Shown: in pieces, positions 17,835-27,162 of the stretch
Position numbering within the stretch: position 1 is the first letter of the stretch
Layout: the number at the start of each line of letters is the position of its first letter
NCBI GenBank assembly: GCA_963662815.2
Contig: CAXXWA010000037.1
Span: 434,001 to 498,000 of the forward strand
Source: JAPPHA01 sp963662815
GTDB taxonomy: Bacteria; Pseudomonadota; Alphaproteobacteria; Rhodobacterales; Rhodobacteraceae
Reading direction: 5' to 3'
Length of the DNA stretch: 64,000 nt
Translations under genes and position numbers: made by a program
Notes under the pieces: generated by a model
Databases searched by the model: none
What the model saw: only the letters and a program-made list of their open reading frames with translations
What the model was told of the DNA's origin: nothing

Positions 17835-20210
17835 TCACTTGGCCGCTTGCATGGCCGACCATATCCGGGACGGCGTCACGGGCATGTCAAGATGGTCGAC
17901 ATCGTACCCGCCGCCTCGCAGGGCGTCGACGACGGCGTTGACGACCGCCGGCGGCGAACCGATGGCGCCGGCTTCCCCGCAACCCTTCACCCCGAGCGGA
18001 TTGTGCGTGCAGGGCGTCTGGCACGAATGGTCGACCGTGAATGACGGCAGGTCGTCGGCGCGCGGCATTGCGTAGTCCATGAAGTTCCCGGCGAGGAGCT
18101 GGCCGTTCTCGTCGTAGACGGCGCTTTCCAGGAGCGCCTGGCCGATTCCCTGCGCCAGTCCGCCATGGACCTGCCCGTCGACGATCATCGGATTGATGAC
18201 GTTGCCGAAGTCGTCCGCCGCGGCGAAGGAAGAGATTTCCACCGCGCCGGTCTCCGGATCGACCTCCACTTCGCAGGCATACGCGCCTGCCGGGAAAGTG
18301 AAATTGGCCGGATCGTAGAAGGCGGTCTCCTCGAGACCCGGCTCGATCTCCTCGATCGGATAGTTGTGGGGCACGTAGGCGGCGAGGCAAACGTCGCCCC
18401 AGGCGACCGACTTGTCGGTGCCGGCAACGTTGAATGCGCCGTCCGCGAATTCGATGTCGCCCTCGGCCGCCTCCATCAGATGCGCAGCGATTTTCTTCGC
18501 CTTGGCGACGACCTTCTCCACGGCCCGCACGATCGCCGCGCCGCCGACGGCGATCGACCGCGATCCATATGTGCCCATGCCCATCGGCGTCAACGCGGTG
18601 TCGCCGTGGATGATGGCGACCTGTTCGGCGTCGATTCCGAGAAGATCGGCCACGACCTGGGGAAACGTCGTCTCGTGCCCCTGCCCGTGGCTGTGGGATC
18701 CGGTCAGCACGCTCACGGATCCCGTGGCGTTGACCCTGACGGTGCAGCTCTCGTAGAGCCCGGCCCGGGCGCCGAGCGCGCCCACCAGCGCCGACGGCGC
18801 AATGCCGCAGGCCTCGATGTAGTGGGCGATGCCAAGCCCGCGCAGCCGTCCGCTTCGCGCGCTCTCCTCCCTGCGCGCGGCGAACCCGGCGAGATCCGCG
18901 ATCTCCTCGAGCTTGTCCATCGTCGCCTCGTAGTCGCCCGTGTCGTATTCCACGGCAACGGGCGTCGCGTAGGGGAACTGGTCCTTGCGGATGAAGTTTC
19001 GGCGCCTGAGGTCGATCGGATCGATGCCCAATTCGTGGGCCGCCTTGTCGATAACCCGTTCGAGCTGGAAAGTCGCTTCCGGCCGGCCGGCGCCGCGGTA
19101 GGCATCAACCGGGACGGTATTGGTGAATACGGCCTTGACGTTCACGTGGATGACCGGCGTCGTGTAGTTGCCGGCCATGAGCGTGCCATGCAGGTACGTG
19201 GGGATGGAGGGCGCAAAGGTGCTGAGGTAGGCCCCCATGTTCGCCAGCGTGTCCGTGCGTATGGCCAGAAACTTGCCATTCTCGTCGAGAGCAAGCTCGA
19301 TCCGCGTTTCGTGGTCGCGGCCGTGCGCATCCGTCACGAAGGATTCGGACCTGTCCGCGGTCCACTTGACGGCCCGGTTGACGGCTTTCGCCGCGAAGGT
19401 GCAGAACGCCTCTTCCGCGTAGTGATAGATCTTCGATCCGAAGCCGCCGCCCACGTCAGGCGCAATGACCCGAAGCTTGTGTTCCGGAATCCCGAGCACG
19501 AACGCACCCATGAGAAGCCGTATGACGTGCGGATTCTGGCTGGTGGTATAGAGCGTGTGCTCGTCCGTCGCGGGGTTGTAGTCCCCGATCGCTGCGCGCG
19601 GTTCCATGGCATTCGGAACCAGACGGTTGTTGACCAGGTCAAGGGTCGTCACATGGTGAGCGTCCCGGATCGCGGCATCCACGGCGTCGCGGTTGTCGTC
19701 GATGAACCCCCAATCGTAGCAGAGGTTGGACGTCAATTCGTCGTGAACCTTCGTCGCATCTTCGGCAAGCGCCTCCCGCATGTCGGTCACCGCGGGCAGT
19801 TCCTCGATCTCGAGCTCGATCAGTTCGGCGGCATCCCGCGCCTGTTCGAGAGTCTCGGCGACCACGGCGGCGATCGGATCGCCGACATGGCGCACCTTGC
19901 CCTGCGCGAGCACGGGATGCGGCGGTTCCTGCATCGGGTTCCCGTTCCGGTCCGTGACCTGCCAGCCGCACGGCAGCCCGCCGACGCCCTCGAAATCCTG
20001 TCCCGTGAATACCCGGATGACTCCCTCGCCCGCTGTTGCGGCCGCGGTATCGACGCTCTCGATCCGGCCGTGCGCAACAGTCGAGCGCAGGAAGTAGACA
20101 TGAGCCTGGCCGGGCACATTGATGTCGTCCGTGTACCGGCCCTTTCCGGTGAGAAAGCGGACATCTTCGCGGCGCGTGGTTGCTGCGCCTATTCCGTCGT
20201 CTTTTGGCAT
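17835..20210 (-). CDS. Molybdenum hydroxylase large subunit, form II CO-dehydrogenase-like (CoxL)
   Basis: A 791-aa molybdopterin-cytosine-dinucleotide-binding catalytic subunit. The active-site loop reads 'AYRGAGRPEA' near residue 370, the form II signature (form I CoxL has AYRCSFR). Other family features are 'GGGFGSKIYHYAEE', 'GSHSHGQGHETTFPQ' and 'HNPLGVKGCGEAGAIGSPPAVVNAV' with the C-terminal catalytic Glu region. Form II enzymes oxidise varied aldehydes, purines or heterocycles; CO oxidation is not established for most. No coxDEF-type maturation genes are in the window, so maturation must come from elsewhere. Confidence 0.93.
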   Translation of the reverse strand: MPKDDGIGAATTRREDVRFLTGKGRYTDDINVPGQAHVYFLRSTVAHGRIESVDTAAATAGEGVIRVFTGQDFEGVGGLPCGWQVTDRNGNPMQEPPHPVLAQGKVRHVGDPIAAVVAETLEQARDAAELIELEIEELPAVTDMREALAEDATKVHDELTSNLCYDWGFIDDNRDAVDAAIRDAHHVTTLDLVNNRLVPNAMEPRAAIGDYNPATDEHTLYTTSQNPHVIRLLMGAFVLGIPEHKLRVIAPDVGGGFGSKIYHYAEEAFCTFAAKAVNRAVKWTADRSESFVTDAHGRDHETRIELALDENGKFLAIRTDTLANMGAYLSTFAPSIPTYLHGTLMAGNYTTPVIHVNVKAVFTNTVPVDAYRGAGRPEATFQLERVIDKAAHELGIDPIDLRRRNFIRKDQFPYATPVAVEYDTGDYEATMDKLEEIADLAGFAARREESARSGRLRGLGIAHYIEACGIAPSALVGALGARAGLYESCTVRVNATGSVSVLTGSHSHGQGHETTFPQVVADLLGIDAEQVAIIHGDTALTPMGMGTYGSRSIAVGGAAIVRAVEKVVAKAKKIAAHLMEAAEGDIEFADGAFNVAGTDKSVAWGDVCLAAYVPHNYPIEEIEPGLEETAFYDPANFTFPAGAYACEVEVDPETGAVEISSFAAADDFGNVINPMIVDGQVHGGLAQGIGQALLESAVYDENGQLLAGNFMDYAMPRADDLPSFTVDHSCQTPCTHNPLGVKGCGEAGAIGSPPAVVNAVVDALRGGGYDVDHLDMPVTPSRIWSAMQAAK

Positions 20211-20262
20211 CTTGTTCTCCAGATCCCGCCGCGGTTTCGCCGCGCGGGAAATTGCGTGAGCC

Positions 20263-20730
20263 TCAGTTCATCGCTGCGGCGGCAGCCTGAATCGACTTCA
20301 CGATATTGTGGTATCCGGTGCACCTGCAGAGGTTGCCCTCCAGGTACTCGCGTATTTCATGCTCGCTGGGATTGCTGTTCCGCGCAAGCAGTTCGGCAGC
20401 CGACATGACCATGCCGGGGGTGCAGAAGCCGCACTGCAGCCCGTGATGGTCCTGGAACGCCTGCTGGATCACGCCGAGCGTGCCGGCGTCGGTCGACATT
20501 CCCTCGATCGTCGTCACGTCGCAACCGTCGGCTTCTGCCGCGAACATCGCGCAGGACTTGACGGCCTTTCCGTCCACGTGCACGACGCAAGCGCCGCACT
20601 GCGACGTGTCGCAGCCGACATGGGTCCCGGTAAGCCCCAGATTCTCGCGAAGGAACTGCACGAGTAGGGTCCTGCCCTCGACCTGTCCGGTCGCATCGCG
20701 CCCATTAACTCTCATGGCGACACTGAGCAT
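20263..20730 (-). CDS. Molybdenum hydroxylase small [2Fe-2S] subunit (CoxS-like)
   Basis: A 155-aa subunit carrying two [2Fe-2S] clusters: 'GCDTSQCGACVVHVDGKAVKSC' (about residues 39-60) for the plant-ferredoxin-type cluster, and 'CGFCTPGMV' plus 'CRCTGYHNIV' for the second. Start ATG 20730 was chosen over an upstream in-frame codon at 20808 because GGGAGGA lies just upstream and family homology begins at 'MLSVAMRVNGRD'. It is the first gene of the operon, 52 bp ahead of the large subunit. Confidence 0.93.
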   Translation of the reverse strand: MLSVAMRVNGRDATGQVEGRTLLVQFLRENLGLTGTHVGCDTSQCGACVVHVDGKAVKSCAMFAAEADGCDVTTIEGMSTDAGTLGVIQQAFQDHHGLQCGFCTPGMVMSAAELLARNSNPSEHEIREYLEGNLCRCTGYHNIVKSIQAAAAAMN

Positions 20731-20988
20731 TTCTGTCCTCCCTGCTGCCTGGCCGGGCGAAGGGAGCCATGCATGTCCCAACCGCCGCCCGAATCCTGAT
20801 TTCCGCATTGGTTTCCAATGAATTTCACCCGCCGTTCACCCCTTTGTCAACAATCTCGTTCGGTTTCCGCACCTGAACTGCGCGACCCGACCCGGCGCAT
20901 CCGAAGCCCGCACTTGCGCGTCCCTGCGACACCGGCGTAGGACTGGCTCGCGAACCGGCGCGCCGCAAAGGCAAAATGGAGCTAACTG

Positions 20989-21414
20989 ATGATCGGACGG
21001 CTTAACCACGTTGCGATTGCGGTCCCCGATCTCGCGACGGCCATCGCGGGATACCGGGACCTGCTCGGCGCGAACGTCAGCCATCCCGTCGACCAGCCCG
21101 AGCACGGGGTAACGGTGGCATTCGTCGAACTGTCCAACTCGAAGGTCGAACTTCTGCACCCGTTCGGCGCGGATTCGCCGATTGCAAGGTTCCTTGAACG
21201 CAATCCGTCCGGCGGCATCCATCACATCTGTTACGAGGTCGACGACATCCTCGCGGCACGCGACCGGATGCTCGCCGGCGGCGCGCGGGTCATCGGCGAT
21301 GGTGAGCCGAAACAGGGCGCGCACGGCGCGCCGGTCCTGTTTCTGCACCCGCGAGACTTCAACGGCACGCTGATCGAACTGGAGCAGGCTCCGTGCAGCG
21401 CGGCCCCGGGATAG
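20989..21414 (+). CDS. mce: Methylmalonyl-CoA epimerase
   Basis: A 141-aa glyoxalase-fold enzyme interconverting (R)- and (S)-methylmalonyl-CoA in propionate metabolism. Metal-ligand regions are 'LNHVAIAVPDL' (His near residue 5), 'GVTVAFVELSNSKVELLHP', 'GGIHHICYEVDDI' and 'GTLIELEQ'. Length and the downstream DUF1467 gene match the alphaproteobacterial arrangement, where prolyl-tRNA synthetase usually follows; here a mobile-element relic follows instead. Confidence 0.93.
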   Translation: MIGRLNHVAIAVPDLATAIAGYRDLLGANVSHPVDQPEHGVTVAFVELSNSKVELLHPFGADSPIARFLERNPSGGIHHICYEVDDILAARDRMLAGGARVIGDGEPKQGAHGAPVLFLHPRDFNGTLIELEQAPCSAAPG

Positions 21415-21469
21415 TCCCGGGCTCCGGCGCGCGCGTCTTCAAGCCGGCCGGCAACGAAAGGTTCCCCGC

Positions 21470-21760
21470 ATGAGCATCGCTTCGGGCATCGTCCTGTTTC
21501 TCGTGATCTGGTTCACCGTTCTCTTCGTCATCCTGCCGATCAGGATCCGCACGCAGGGCGAAGAAGGAGACGTTGTTCCGGGCACGCCGACGTCGGCACC
21601 GGCCGATCCGATGCTATCGAGGAAAGCGAAGCTCGTCACCGTCGTCACCGTTCTGATCTGGCTCCCGGTGTGTGCGGTCATCGCTTCCGGGCTGGTTTCG
21701 CCGGACGACTTCAACTTCTACAGGTTTCTCGGCGCCCCGACCGCCGAAGACGGCTACTGA
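21470..21760 (+). CDS. DUF1467 family membrane protein
   Basis: A 96-aa protein with two hydrophobic segments, 'GIVLFLVIWFTVLFVILPI' near the N-terminus and 'LVTVVTVLIWLPVCAVIA' near residue 60, joined by a polar loop 'RIRTQGEEGDVVPGTPTSAP'. This is the hallmark DUF1467 pattern, widespread downstream of the epimerase in Alphaproteobacteria. Its role is unknown. It lies 55 bp after the epimerase and is probably co-transcribed. Confidence 0.88.
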   Translation: MSIASGIVLFLVIWFTVLFVILPIRIRTQGEEGDVVPGTPTSAPADPMLSRKAKLVTVVTVLIWLPVCAVIASGLVSPDDFNFYRFLGAPTAEDGY

Positions 21761-21889
21761 TCACCGGGAGAGACCGTTCCCGGCGGCAACGGCTTGCCAC
21801 AGCACATGCAAAATGCGGCGATCTCCGGATTGCAGCCGTCTCGACGCCGGGCACAGCTTCCCCAACTCCGTCGCGCGGGCTGTCGGGGC

Positions 21890-22499
21890 GATCGGGAAGC
21901 AGTCCGGCTCTCAGGGCCGGAACCCAGTGCCGCGATTGCTTCGCCGCGGTTCAGTTGCCGCCGCCGGGTTTCGGCAGGGCTCTCCGCCTCGCAGCGGTTG
22001 GCGAAGATCACTGCGACTGCGATGTTGTCGGGGCCGGCCCGGTTCGCTAGGCGCCGGATTGTCCGCGAAAGGAAGTAAGGGGAGGCGAGATTCAGAACCG
22101 TTAGGGGCGAGGAGACCGCCAGGAACCGGATGTTGTTCGCGATTGGCCCGAGCTGCCGGAACTGCCGCCCCGGCATCCATCCGGCCCCCGACGGTAGGCA
22201 CGTAGCGCAAGCCGCGGCCCGCCAGCCGGCGGAAGCAAGGATGATGGCGCCAATCCATCAGCCCGTCTCGGAGCAGACGATCCTCCGGCATCGCCAAACG
22301 GATCTCGACCCCGGAGAGGAAGAAACCGTCGAGGGGCTCCTAGTGAACCGGGGAGGACTCCACGCGTTCGCGAGTCGCCAAGGCGGGAGCATCGCACTTC
22401 CCGGGCTGGAATGTCGGAGGAAATGGCGGTTCCGCGACCGTGCGCGCACCATGCAAGGACGCAAAATGTTGGGAACGGTCAACGGGAATCAGCGTGCGA
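21890..22499 (-). mobile_element. Internally deleted DruA-ISAs1 copy (about 0.6 kb)
   Basis: On the minus strand, degraded DruA sequence ('FRQLGPIANNIRFLAVSSP', 'LNLASPYFLSRTIRRLA') runs directly into the extreme C-terminus of the ISAs1 transposase ('FANRCEAESPAETRRR', 'QLNRGEAIAAL'). The middle ~1.3 kb present in the copy at 12208-14156 is missing. Both ends match that copy (GGCTCTCAGGGCCGG on the left; AATCAGCGTG on the right). Frame changes and stops show it is non-coding. It could have been mobilised in trans, like a MITE, while a functional transposase existed. Confidence 0.72.
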
Positions 22500-22676
22500 C
22501 TTCCTTGATGACGGTGCAAGAATGATTGTTGAGACGGCGTCGTCGTGATACGCAGCAGTTCGGAAGTGGCGCATCGGATCACACTCTGCGAGAATTGCAA
22601 ATTCCTTCCGCCTGACAAGGCCCACCTCGCACATTGTCGATGACCACCACATCATGAACTCGGAAAAGGCCCAAAC

Positions 22677-23816
22677 ATGACCGAAAACTTCTTGCCCGAC
22701 TTCCAACCCGTGACAACCCACGGCACGACGAAAACGATCCAGTGCCTTGTCCGCGACAAGGCAATTCGCGTGACCCCGGAAGAACGCGTTCGCCAACGTG
22801 TCCTCAACTGGCTAATGCAACAGGGGTGGACCAGGGAAAGGTTACGGTTAGAAGAAAATTACAATTTTGTTAGCGATCCTAATCGCTCCCGGATCAGGCC
22901 CGACATAGAGCTACTTGACAATAACTGTAATGTTCTCGTTGTCGTGGAGTGCAAACGCGAAAGTGTTCCGCTAGGCGAGTGTGTAACCCAACAAGCGATA
23001 GAATATGCACGAAAGGCCCGAGCCAAGTGGATCTGGACCACAAACGGCAATAGCCACGGCTTTTTCGAGAAGACGAATGAATCAGAATACACGCCCGTCA
23101 AAGAGTTGAATCCACTAGGGGTTTTCTCCGATCCCCCTGTTGCGAAACTCGAGTTCCCGGCCGACATCGACGACCGTGCCAGCCTCAAACAGTACTGGGA
23201 GACTCTTAATGACTCCCAGTTCCGTGACGAATCCGGGGACTACGACCGTCGCTTTGTCCTAGCTGTCCACCGAGTGTTGTTCGATCGCCAAACGGTCAAA
23301 ATGGAGCTGCCGTTTTCCCATGGCGGCGTGCACATCCTCGAAGATTGTGGATCCAACTGGCATAGCTTTGGAAATCGCAGTGGTGGACGCTATCACACCC
23401 GATACGCAGATTTCATTGCGGCTACGCGGGGGCGGGTCGAAGCGGTGTCTGTCGCCGTAAACCGTTGGCATCGTGGCGGTCTCAGGATTTGCGTTGGCGT
23501 CAGAAAGCCGAATCGGTCTCATCATGCCTTGCAGCTCGATACCGACTTCTGCGTGCGGGTTGACGAATCCAGATCCTGGCGCATCTATCATGACGGCCGC
23601 ATGGCGAACATCCGGACATGCATTGTACGCGATGCGGTCAATGAAGCCGGAGCAGGTCGGTGGATAACTCGAACGAACGGCAAGGATCGCATATTCCTGG
23701 GCGACCTGCCTGACGCCTACTCGGCAAACTGGGAAAACTCTCGGAACCTTTTGGCAAATCTCGTTCACTACGCCATCATTCGAACGAATCTCCGTGAGGC
23801 CAACAAGAACCGATGA
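22677..23816 (+). CDS. Orphan HsdR N-terminal-type nuclease domain protein
   Basis: A 379-aa protein. Residues ~35-145 form a PD-(D/E)XK nuclease domain of the HSDR_N type: 'PEERVRQRVLNWLMQQGW', 'RPDIELLD' (catalytic Asp) and 'VLVVVECKRE' (catalytic E-C-K), then 'QAIEYARKARAKWIWTTNG'. The C-terminal ~200 residues are not recognised. No helicase domain or HsdM/HsdS partner is present, so it is not a classical type I enzyme. It is tail-to-tail (9 bp) with the WYL regulator and is visibly more AT-rich than the core genes, suggesting transfer. Role is inferred as defence or mobile-element related. Confidence 0.72.
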   Translation: MTENFLPDFQPVTTHGTTKTIQCLVRDKAIRVTPEERVRQRVLNWLMQQGWTRERLRLEENYNFVSDPNRSRIRPDIELLDNNCNVLVVVECKRESVPLGECVTQQAIEYARKARAKWIWTTNGNSHGFFEKTNESEYTPVKELNPLGVFSDPPVAKLEFPADIDDRASLKQYWETLNDSQFRDESGDYDRRFVLAVHRVLFDRQTVKMELPFSHGGVHILEDCGSNWHSFGNRSGGRYHTRYADFIAATRGRVEAVSVAVNRWHRGGLRICVGVRKPNRSHHALQLDTDFCVRVDESRSWRIYHDGRMANIRTCIVRDAVNEAGAGRWITRTNGKDRIFLGDLPDAYSANWENSRNLLANLVHYAIIRTNLREANKNR

Positions 23817-23825
23817 GAATCGGGC

Positions 23826-24848
23826 TCAATACTTGTCCTTCCCGTCTGATCCATGATGCCCAGCAAGCGCATTGCACATTTCGGCCAGTTGTCTGCGCAG
23901 TCGGGCGGGCTTCACGACGGCAACGCTGTCACCCCAGGTGAACAGATGCCAGCACATCTCGTAGGTGCCGCCAGCCTTGAAACGGACAGTCAGCGTGCCG
24001 TCGTCGCGTTTCTGGACGGACTGGTCCGGGTGGAAAACAAACGTTGCCGCGTCCCGCGCGACCCTTGCGTCAAACCGCAGGACCACGTTGAACGGCTCTT
24101 CCTGGAACGTCCCGAACGACCGCTTGGCGAATTCCTGCAAGTCAAAGTCCGGATCCCGCTGAAACGCCCTGCTGGAGAGGCGGACTTCGCTCATGTTCGC
24201 GAATCGCCAGAGGTGCGGACTATCCTGCCAATCGGTCTTCCCGACCAGGAATGCGTTGTTGCCGTACAGGAGCCCGTAGGGCTCGACGAGTTGGTAACTT
24301 AGCCGGCCCGTGGAACGCGCTCGGTACGTGAACCGCACCATCCGGCCAGCCAGTATGGCCTCGCGGAGCAGTGACAACCGGCTGTTGTCGACGGGTTGCC
24401 GCGGACCCGCACGCATCGCGAGACCTTCGGCCTGCAGCAGGGTTTCGAGATCGGTTTCAAGCTTTTTCAGCGCCCCTTCGCGTTGCGTGGCGCGAAGCTT
24501 TGTTTCGAGCCCTCGAAGTTCTGATGCGTGCTCCGGGAGACCGAATTGTTCGAGGGTTCTGGCAGCTGTTGCGAGTGTCGTCAATTCTTCGGCCGTGACC
24601 GGAACCAGCCGACGGAGGGCGTCCGAGTCCAGGCGCCAGTGCTTCCTGCTGTCATCTACGGGCACGATTTCCAGAGGTCCGAAAGCCGATTCGACGGCAT
24701 TGCGCATTCGCTCCGCGGTCCGTCGGCTGACGGACATCATCGACATGATCTCATCAATGGTCCGGCCACGTCTGGACGCCTGGAGATGAATGGCAAGTTT
24801 GACGATGTCCGTCAGACGCTCGTATCGAATTCCGTCGTCCTGTCTCAT
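23826..24848 (-). CDS. WYL-domain transcriptional regulator
   Basis: A 340-aa protein. It has an N-terminal winged helix ('RYERLTDIVKLAIHLQASRRGRTIDEIMSMMSVSRRTAERMRNAV', positions given as a run of short motifs), a central WYL domain (around residues 165-240, with 'RMVRFTYRARSTGRLSYQLVEPYGLLYGNNAFLVGKT') and a C-terminal WCX-like segment ending in 'LRRQLAEMCNALAGHHG'. WYL proteins commonly control or sense ligands for phage-defence loci. The start at ATG 24848 was chosen because homology begins at 'MRQDDGIRYE'; the longer frame upstream is antisense-like. It lies 74 bp downstream of the AAA+ gene, probably in its operon. Confidence 0.82.
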   Translation of the reverse strand: MRQDDGIRYERLTDIVKLAIHLQASRRGRTIDEIMSMMSVSRRTAERMRNAVESAFGPLEIVPVDDSRKHWRLDSDALRRLVPVTAEELTTLATAARTLEQFGLPEHASELRGLETKLRATQREGALKKLETDLETLLQAEGLAMRAGPRQPVDNSRLSLLREAILAGRMVRFTYRARSTGRLSYQLVEPYGLLYGNNAFLVGKTDWQDSPHLWRFANMSEVRLSSRAFQRDPDFDLQEFAKRSFGTFQEEPFNVVLRFDARVARDAATFVFHPDQSVQKRDDGTLTVRFKAGGTYEMCWHLFTWGDSVAVVKPARLRRQLAEMCNALAGHHGSDGKDKY

Positions 24849-24922
24849 GCCCTGCTGCCGCTGTGTCCTGGCGTGAACCTGCCGCCTGCCACGATAGCGG
24901 ACTGCGGTGGCATGCGGAACCG

Positions 24923-26986
24923 CTACCGCCGAAACCCGATGTCCCGCGGCCGGTCCGGCTTCGCCGCACATTCGGCATGCAACATGCCGGCAAGGGACTC
25001 CGGGTCCTCCAATCGGCCCAGTACTCCGGCCTTCCGGCGTACGACCTCGAAGTCTCCGGGCGTCAGCACGGCGAGCGTTGAAAGAGACGCCGGCGGCGCG
25101 AGGTCGAAGTAGCTTCGGAACGCGACTTTGACCTGTTCGGGCGCGAGATAGTCGAGCGTTATCTTGAACACGAAACGCCGAAGCGCTGCCGGGTCGAAAT
25201 GCTCTCCGAAGTTTGTCGTGCACGCGAAGGGCAGCGGATGACTTTCCATCCAGGTGAGCATCTCGTTGACCTGGCTGACTTCCCAGTTCCTCCGGGCGGA
25301 CCGGCGGTCGGCGAGCAGCGAGTCGGCTTCGTCAAAGACGAGGAAGGCCTCTGAATCGCGCGCCTCTGCGAAGGCGCTTGCGATCAGCCGTTCGGTCTGT
25401 CCCACCCACATGGACATCAGGTCGGAGGTCCGTTTCTGGAGGACTTCCAGGCCAAGGCGCTCGGCGAGGTAGCGGACATAGGCGCTTTTGCCGGTTCCAG
25501 GCGGTCCCTGCAGGCAGAGGGAAAAGTTCTTCGACCCGGCGGTGGCAAGTCGCTCGGCGAGGGTTGCCGGATTGACGTCCGCCTGGATCAACGCAGGATC
25601 GAATCCGCGGGACGTACCTTGTGGCGGCATCCCGCAAGAGAGAAGCCGGGTGAGGCTGTTCACTCCGAGGCGAACGGTGGCGATACCACCGTCAGCGAGG
25701 CTCGCCGCGGCGGTCGCGCCGGCAGCAACACCTGGCGCGGCACTGAAATCCGAAGCCAAGTCCTGGACGTCTTCCGGCGCGGCCTTGATCCCATGTGCAT
25801 CGAGTTGCCGACTCCAGACCCGGGCTCTCACCGGCGTTGTCGGCACGCGGAGCTCGATCGCGAACATCATGCGTCGGAGTATGGCCGGACTGACTTCTCT
25901 CGCATCGTTCATGGTCCACAGGACCGGCACCGGTGATGTTTCGAGCAGGCGGTGGAAATGGACCTTCGATGCGCTTGTCCCGGCGGAAAGCGATAACCGC
26001 GCTCCGAACATTCCGAGTCCGCCAAACGACGTCTCCAGCAGGTCGTCCATTTCGTCGAACAGGATGAGCGCCTTCCGGTTTCCAGCAAGAAGATTCTGGG
26101 CAAGGCGAAGCTCTTGAAGCCTCTCTTCCCGCGTCGGTTCCTCGCCATCCTCGTCCGCTTCACCGACCGAATAGAGGGTCAACCCGAGTTGTCGCGCCAA
26201 GACCTTGCAGAACTCCGTCTTGCCGGTTCCCGGAGGGCCATGGAGCAGGATGTTGACGCCCAACGCACTCTTGTCGAGCGCGCCTTTCACCAAGGATTCG
26301 ACATGATCTCGGTGAACGGCGACATGTTCGAAGTCCTGCCAGACGAGATCGCTCGAAGACGCAATGTCCAGCAGCAGGCGGATCGGATCGACATTGCTGT
26401 CGCCTGCTTCCGAGATCAACCGGTGCGTTCCCCTGAACGACTTCAAGTCTCCGTCCCGGTCGATCTTGACCAGCCCGGTGCGCACGAGCGGCGCATCTTC
26501 CTTCAGACGGAGCTGGAACTTGTTGGCGGACAGGCCAAGGGCCATTGGCAATGCCCGACCGCGGATGTTGAGCGGAGTCGTGGATCGTCCCGGACATTCG
26601 AAAATTTCATCGATCATCGACTCGAAGACTACATGGGTGTTGTAACGCACGAGCAATTCCAGGATGTCGGAATCGGTTCGGGTAAGCCCCGTGACTTGTC
26701 CGAGGCGATGCAGCCGCTGCGCGGTCCTGTCACGGGACGCGATCTTTCCTGAACACATGTGGTTCAGGAATTCCCGCAATTCGCGGAATTTCTTCTTTGA
26801 GACCTTTGCCCTTTTGTGGTCGACATCCCAGAAGTTGCGCCGCTTCGTGACAGGGAAAGCGATGCGGTTATCCTGATCAGAGACCCAGTCGATCAAATGC
26901 CGGGCTGCCGGGTCACTGCGGGTGATGCTGGCAGCGGTGTTCGCGAGGTATGTGTTCAGGACGTGTTGTTCGTAATCATTCAGCAT
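24923..26986 (-). CDS. Tandem AAA+ ATPase of a defence-like operon
   Basis: A 687-aa protein with a ~240-residue helical N-terminal region of no known family and two AAA+ modules. Module 1 has Walker A 'GPPGTGKT' at residues 250-257, Walker B 'ALILFDEMDD' at 306-315 and sensor-1 'PVLWTMND'. Module 2 has Walker A 'GPPGTGKS' at 494-501, pore-like 'MSMWVGQTE' at ~525, Walker B 'FLVFDEADSLL' at ~548-558 and sensor-1 'PFACTTN'. The pattern resembles CDC48/FtsH-class remodellers, but the N-domain differs. Start ATG 26986 is preceded by GGAGAG at proper spacing; a GTG 21 nt earlier lacks one. The WYL gene follows and an unknown 173-aa gene precedes it. Confidence 0.85.
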   Translation of the reverse strand: MLNDYEQHVLNTYLANTAASITRSDPAARHLIDWVSDQDNRIAFPVTKRRNFWDVDHKRAKVSKKKFRELREFLNHMCSGKIASRDRTAQRLHRLGQVTGLTRTDSDILELLVRYNTHVVFESMIDEIFECPGRSTTPLNIRGRALPMALGLSANKFQLRLKEDAPLVRTGLVKIDRDGDLKSFRGTHRLISEAGDSNVDPIRLLLDIASSSDLVWQDFEHVAVHRDHVESLVKGALDKSALGVNILLHGPPGTGKTEFCKVLARQLGLTLYSVGEADEDGEEPTREERLQELRLAQNLLAGNRKALILFDEMDDLLETSFGGLGMFGARLSLSAGTSASKVHFHRLLETSPVPVLWTMNDAREVSPAILRRMMFAIELRVPTTPVRARVWSRQLDAHGIKAAPEDVQDLASDFSAAPGVAAGATAAASLADGGIATVRLGVNSLTRLLSCGMPPQGTSRGFDPALIQADVNPATLAERLATAGSKNFSLCLQGPPGTGKSAYVRYLAERLGLEVLQKRTSDLMSMWVGQTERLIASAFAEARDSEAFLVFDEADSLLADRRSARRNWEVSQVNEMLTWMESHPLPFACTTNFGEHFDPAALRRFVFKITLDYLAPEQVKVAFRSYFDLAPPASLSTLAVLTPGDFEVVRRKAGVLGRLEDPESLAGMLHAECAAKPDRPRDIGFRR

Positions 26987-27162
26987 GATTCTCTCCACTT
27001 GCGACACTGTGAAAGGAGGTTAACCCATGGGTACGTCAAATTCGGACGTATCAAACTGCATTTCTTCGGTTGCTGAAATTCAGCCGGATCAACGCGAAGA
27101 CCATGGCCCATCGCGTGGCCAGGGCCGCGGCATTCCGACCTCGGATCAACCTGGATGACGGC

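Noticed and set aside
18165..20408. Long plus-strand open frame (~747 codons)
   Set aside because: Antisense to the molybdenum hydroxylase large subunit, whose motifs are unambiguous; no domain in the antisense product.
17042..20730. Naming the hydroxylase as a true CO dehydrogenase
   Set aside because: The active-site loop is AYRGAGR (form II), not AYRCSFR, and no cox accessory genes are present.
24849..25223. Longer N-terminus for the WYL regulator
   Set aside because: The extra 125 residues are antisense to the AAA+ C-terminus and show no homology; ATG 24848 fits the family.
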